Shown here one piece after another: positions 8,120-9,684 of a stretch of DNA of 9,684 bases. Below the pieces are notes generated by a model that saw nothing but the letters and a program-made list of their open reading frames with translations, had not been told where the DNA came from and made no database searches. The stretch is taken from NCBI GenBank assembly GCA_021849435.1, contig JAJZSX010000064.1, forward strand, positions 1 through 9,684, in the 5' to 3' direction. The translations under genes and the position numbers were made by a program. Each line of letters starts with the position of its first letter. The first letter of the stretch is position 1. This DNA is from Actinomycetes bacterium. GTDB taxonomy: Bacteria; Actinomycetota; Acidimicrobiia; Acidimicrobiales; RAAP-2.

Positions 8120-8286
8120 CGAGTACGCGCGGGTGCCAGGGCGCCGTGGTGAAACCACCGCCCGCTAAAGCGCCACGCCGGCGTCGCGTCGACGACCGGC
8201 GCGTCGCGGCGCACCTGGGCCAGGGCGACCAGCACCGCGGCCACATCCTCTTCGTACAAAGGGCGCGGGGTGAGCCCGTAGGTCAC
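8116..8286 (-). CDS. Small acyl-CoA carboxylase epsilon-subunit-like protein (56 aa)
   Basis: A 56-codon frame starts with GTG at 8284-8286, overlapping the carboxylase beta stop in a GTGA (four bases), and ends at TAG 8116-8118, overlapping the ecm stop by four bases. It thus fills the whole 163-base gap between two conserved genes. Actinobacterial carboxylase beta genes are often followed by a tiny epsilon gene (AccE/PccE type, often 60-90 residues) whose product binds the beta subunit and boosts activity of the complex. Here [20 protein letters not shown] (residues 5-24) resembles the family's P-T-x-E-E-x-A-A-x-x-x-x-L helix, and [10 protein letters not shown] (35-44) its C-terminal Trp-Arg-x-Ser segment. 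Homology rests on this short pattern and the gene context; the reading frame itself is well supported. Confidence 0.65.
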   Translation of the reverse strand: MTYGLTPRPLYEEDVAAVLVALAQVRRDAPVVDATPAWRFSGRWFHHGALAPARTR

Positions 8287-9684
8287 AGCGGAATGTTCCC
8301 GTGCTTGCGCTTGGGCAGCGTCTCACGCTTAGAGCGCAGCAGGTCGAGACTGCGCACCAGCACGGCGCGCGTCTCGGCCGGGTCGATCACGTCGTCGATG
8401 ATCCCGCGCTCGGCCGCGATGTAGGGGGTCGCGTAGCGCTCCTCATACTCGTCGACGAGCGTCGCGCGCAGCGCGACCGGATCCTCGGCCGCGAGCAGAT
8501 CGCGACGGTGCACGATCTCGACTGCCCCCGAGGAGCCCATCACCGCGAGCTCGGCGCTCGGCCAGGCGTAGGAGAAGTCGGCGCCGATGGACTTGGAGTT
8601 CATGACGACGTAGGCGCCGCCGTAGGCCTTGCGCGTGATGACCGAGACCCGCGGCACCGTGGCCTCGCAGAACGCGTAGAGCAGCTTCGCCCCGTGGCGG
8701 ATGATCCCGCCGTACTCCTGGTCGACGCCGGGCATGAAGCCCGGCACGTCGACGAAGGTGACGATCGGCACGTTGAACGCGTCACAGGTCCGCACGAAGC
8801 GCGCGGCCTTCTCGCTCGAGTCGATGTCGAGCACGCCGGCGAGCGTCTGGGGCTGATTGGCCACGATGCCCACCGCGTAGCCGTCGATGCGCGCGAAGCC
8901 GCACGTGATCTGTTGGGCGTACGTCGCGTGCACCTCCATGAAGTCGCCGTCGTCGACCACCGCGGTGATGACCTTCTTCATGTCGTAGGGCTGGTTCGAG
9001 GACGCCGGCAGCACGTCGAGCAACTCTTCGCAGCGCCGTGACGGGTCGTCGCCCGAGAGGATCCGCGGCGGCTCCTCGAGGTTGTTCGAGGGCAGGAACG
9101 ACAGGAGGTAACGCACCTCGTCGAGGGCGCTCTTCTCGTCGGCGAGCACGAAGTTGGCCACCCCGGACTTCGTCGCGTGGGTCTGGGCGCCGCCGAGCTC
9201 TTCGAGGGTGACGTCCTCACCGGTCACGGTCTTGACGACGTCGGGACCCGTGATGAACATGTGACTGGTCTCCTTGACCATCACGATGAAGTCGGTCATC
9301 GCCGGCGAGTAGACGGCGCCGCCCGCGCACGGGCCCATGATGACCGAGATCTGGGGAACGACGCCCGACGCGCTGGCGTTGCGACGAAAGATCCCGCCGT
9401 AGGCGTTCAGGGCCGCGACCCCCTCTTGGATGCGCGCTCCGGCGCCGTCGTTGAGACCGATGATGGGCAGCCCGGTCGCCACGGCGAGGTCCATGATCTT
9501 GTGGATCTTCGCGCCGTGGGTCTCGCCCAGAGCGCCGCCAAAGACCGTGAAGTCCTGGGAGTAGACGCAGACCTTGCGCCCGTCGATGGTGCCGAACCCG
9601 GTCACGACGCCGTCGGTGTAGGGGCGCGAGTCCTCGAGCCCCATGCCCGAGGCGACGTGGCGCGTCAGCATGTCCAACTCTTGA
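8283..9684 (-). CDS. pccB: Acyl-CoA (propionyl-CoA) carboxylase beta subunit, 5' end outside window
   Basis: The frame remains open to the window edge; about 466 C-terminal residues are seen of a family of about 510-540, so some 50-70 N-terminal residues are missing. This is the carboxyltransferase subunit that moves CO2 from carboxybiotin to an acyl-CoA, giving methylmalonyl-CoA from propionyl-CoA. Numbering from the TTG at 9675-9677: [20 protein letters not shown] (26-45), GAGARIQEG (78-86), the first oxyanion-hole segment [14 protein letters not shown] (117-130), [10 protein letters not shown] (308-317), and the second oxyanion segment [14 protein letters not shown] (349-362) with [12 protein letters not shown] (370-381). 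Val357 stands at the residue that tunes acyl-CoA choice (Asp in Streptomyces PccB and human PCCB, Ile in Streptomyces AccB), so propionyl-CoA specificity is not certain. The epsilon-like gene follows with a four-base overlap. The biotin-carrying alpha subunit is not in the window. Confidence 0.93.
   Translation of the reverse strand, partial: QELDMLTRHVASGMGLEDSRPYTDGVVTGFGTIDGRKVCVYSQDFTVFGGALGETHGAKIHKIMDLAVATGLPIIGLNDGAGARIQEGVAALNAYGGIFRRNASASGVVPQISVIMGPCAGGAVYSPAMTDFIVMVKETSHMFITGPDVVKTVTGEDVTLEELGGAQTHATKSGVANFVLADEKSALDEVRYLLSFLPSNNLEEPPRILSGDDPSRRCEELLDVLPASSNQPYDMKKVITAVVDDGDFMEVHATYAQQITCGFARIDGYAVGIVANQPQTLAGVLDIDSSEKAARFVRTCDAFNVPIVTFVDVPGFMPGVDQEYGGIIRHGAKLLYAFCEATVPRVSVITRKAYGGAYVVMNSKSIGADFSYAWPSAELAVMGSSGAVEIVHRRDLLAAEDPVALRATLVDEYEERYATPYIAAERGIIDDVIDPAETRAVLVRSLDLLRSKRETLPKRKHGNIPL

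Noticed and set aside
8146..8424. A 92-codon plus-strand frame between ecm and the window's end
   Set aside because: It lies antisense to the epsilon-like gene and the end of the carboxylase gene, which have better start, stop and homology support.

Overview
The window is high-GC bacterial chromosome from an actinobacterium-like organism. Support comes from the codon use, the lysC-asd operon with an internal LysC beta-subunit start, TANNNT -10 boxes placed directly before start codons, and a biotin-dependent acyl-CoA carboxylase beta gene followed by a very small epsilon-like gene. The Ecm and dehydrogenase sequences remind me of Acidimicrobiia, but that finer placement is inference. No tRNA, rRNA, CRISPR array, phage gene or insertion sequence was seen.

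Layout. (1) Bases 1-522: the 3' part of a phoU gene, cut by the window edge. (2) About 562-1138: a decayed TMEM175/DUF1211 potassium-channel-like gene, broken by at least four frame changes and one in-frame stop. (3) 1135-3390, minus strand: asd and lysC, the first two steps of the aspartate pathway, with a strong internal ribosome site in lysC for a separate regulatory (beta) subunit. (4) 3447-4644, plus strand: two peptidyl-prolyl isomerases of unrelated folds, a membrane-anchored FKBP and a cytosolic cyclophilin, separated by one base. (5) 4641-5258, minus strand: a peptidase S51/cyanophycinase-like protein that seems to lack the catalytic serine. (6) 5306-8119, plus strand: a 3-hydroxyacyl-CoA dehydrogenase and an ethylmalonyl-CoA mutase in one operon. 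(7) 8116 to the window end, minus strand: a 56-residue epsilon-like gene and the acyl-CoA carboxylase beta subunit (PccB type), cut by the window edge.

How the genes fit together. Regions 6 and 7 form a C4/C5 acyl-CoA module. The dehydrogenase interconverts acetoacetyl-CoA and 3-hydroxybutyryl-CoA, Ecm converts ethylmalonyl-CoA to methylsuccinyl-CoA, and the carboxylase handles the propionyl-CoA that the ethylmalonyl-CoA pathway releases. Regions 3 and 4 are housekeeping (Asp-family amino acids and cell wall precursors; protein folding) and share a 56-base divergent promoter region.

Architecture. The genome is tightly packed. The two intact convergent gene pairs overlap tail to tail by four bases at a CTAG that serves as a stop codon on both strands, and the pseudogene/asd junction has the same arrangement. 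Most of the window is conserved metabolism. The points most worth a second look are the pseudogene, the internal lysC start, the 56-codon gene filling the ecm-pccB gap, the serine-less S51-like protein, and cofactor- or substrate-site substitutions in the dehydrogenase and carboxylase. I did not find convincing evidence for an entirely new system.
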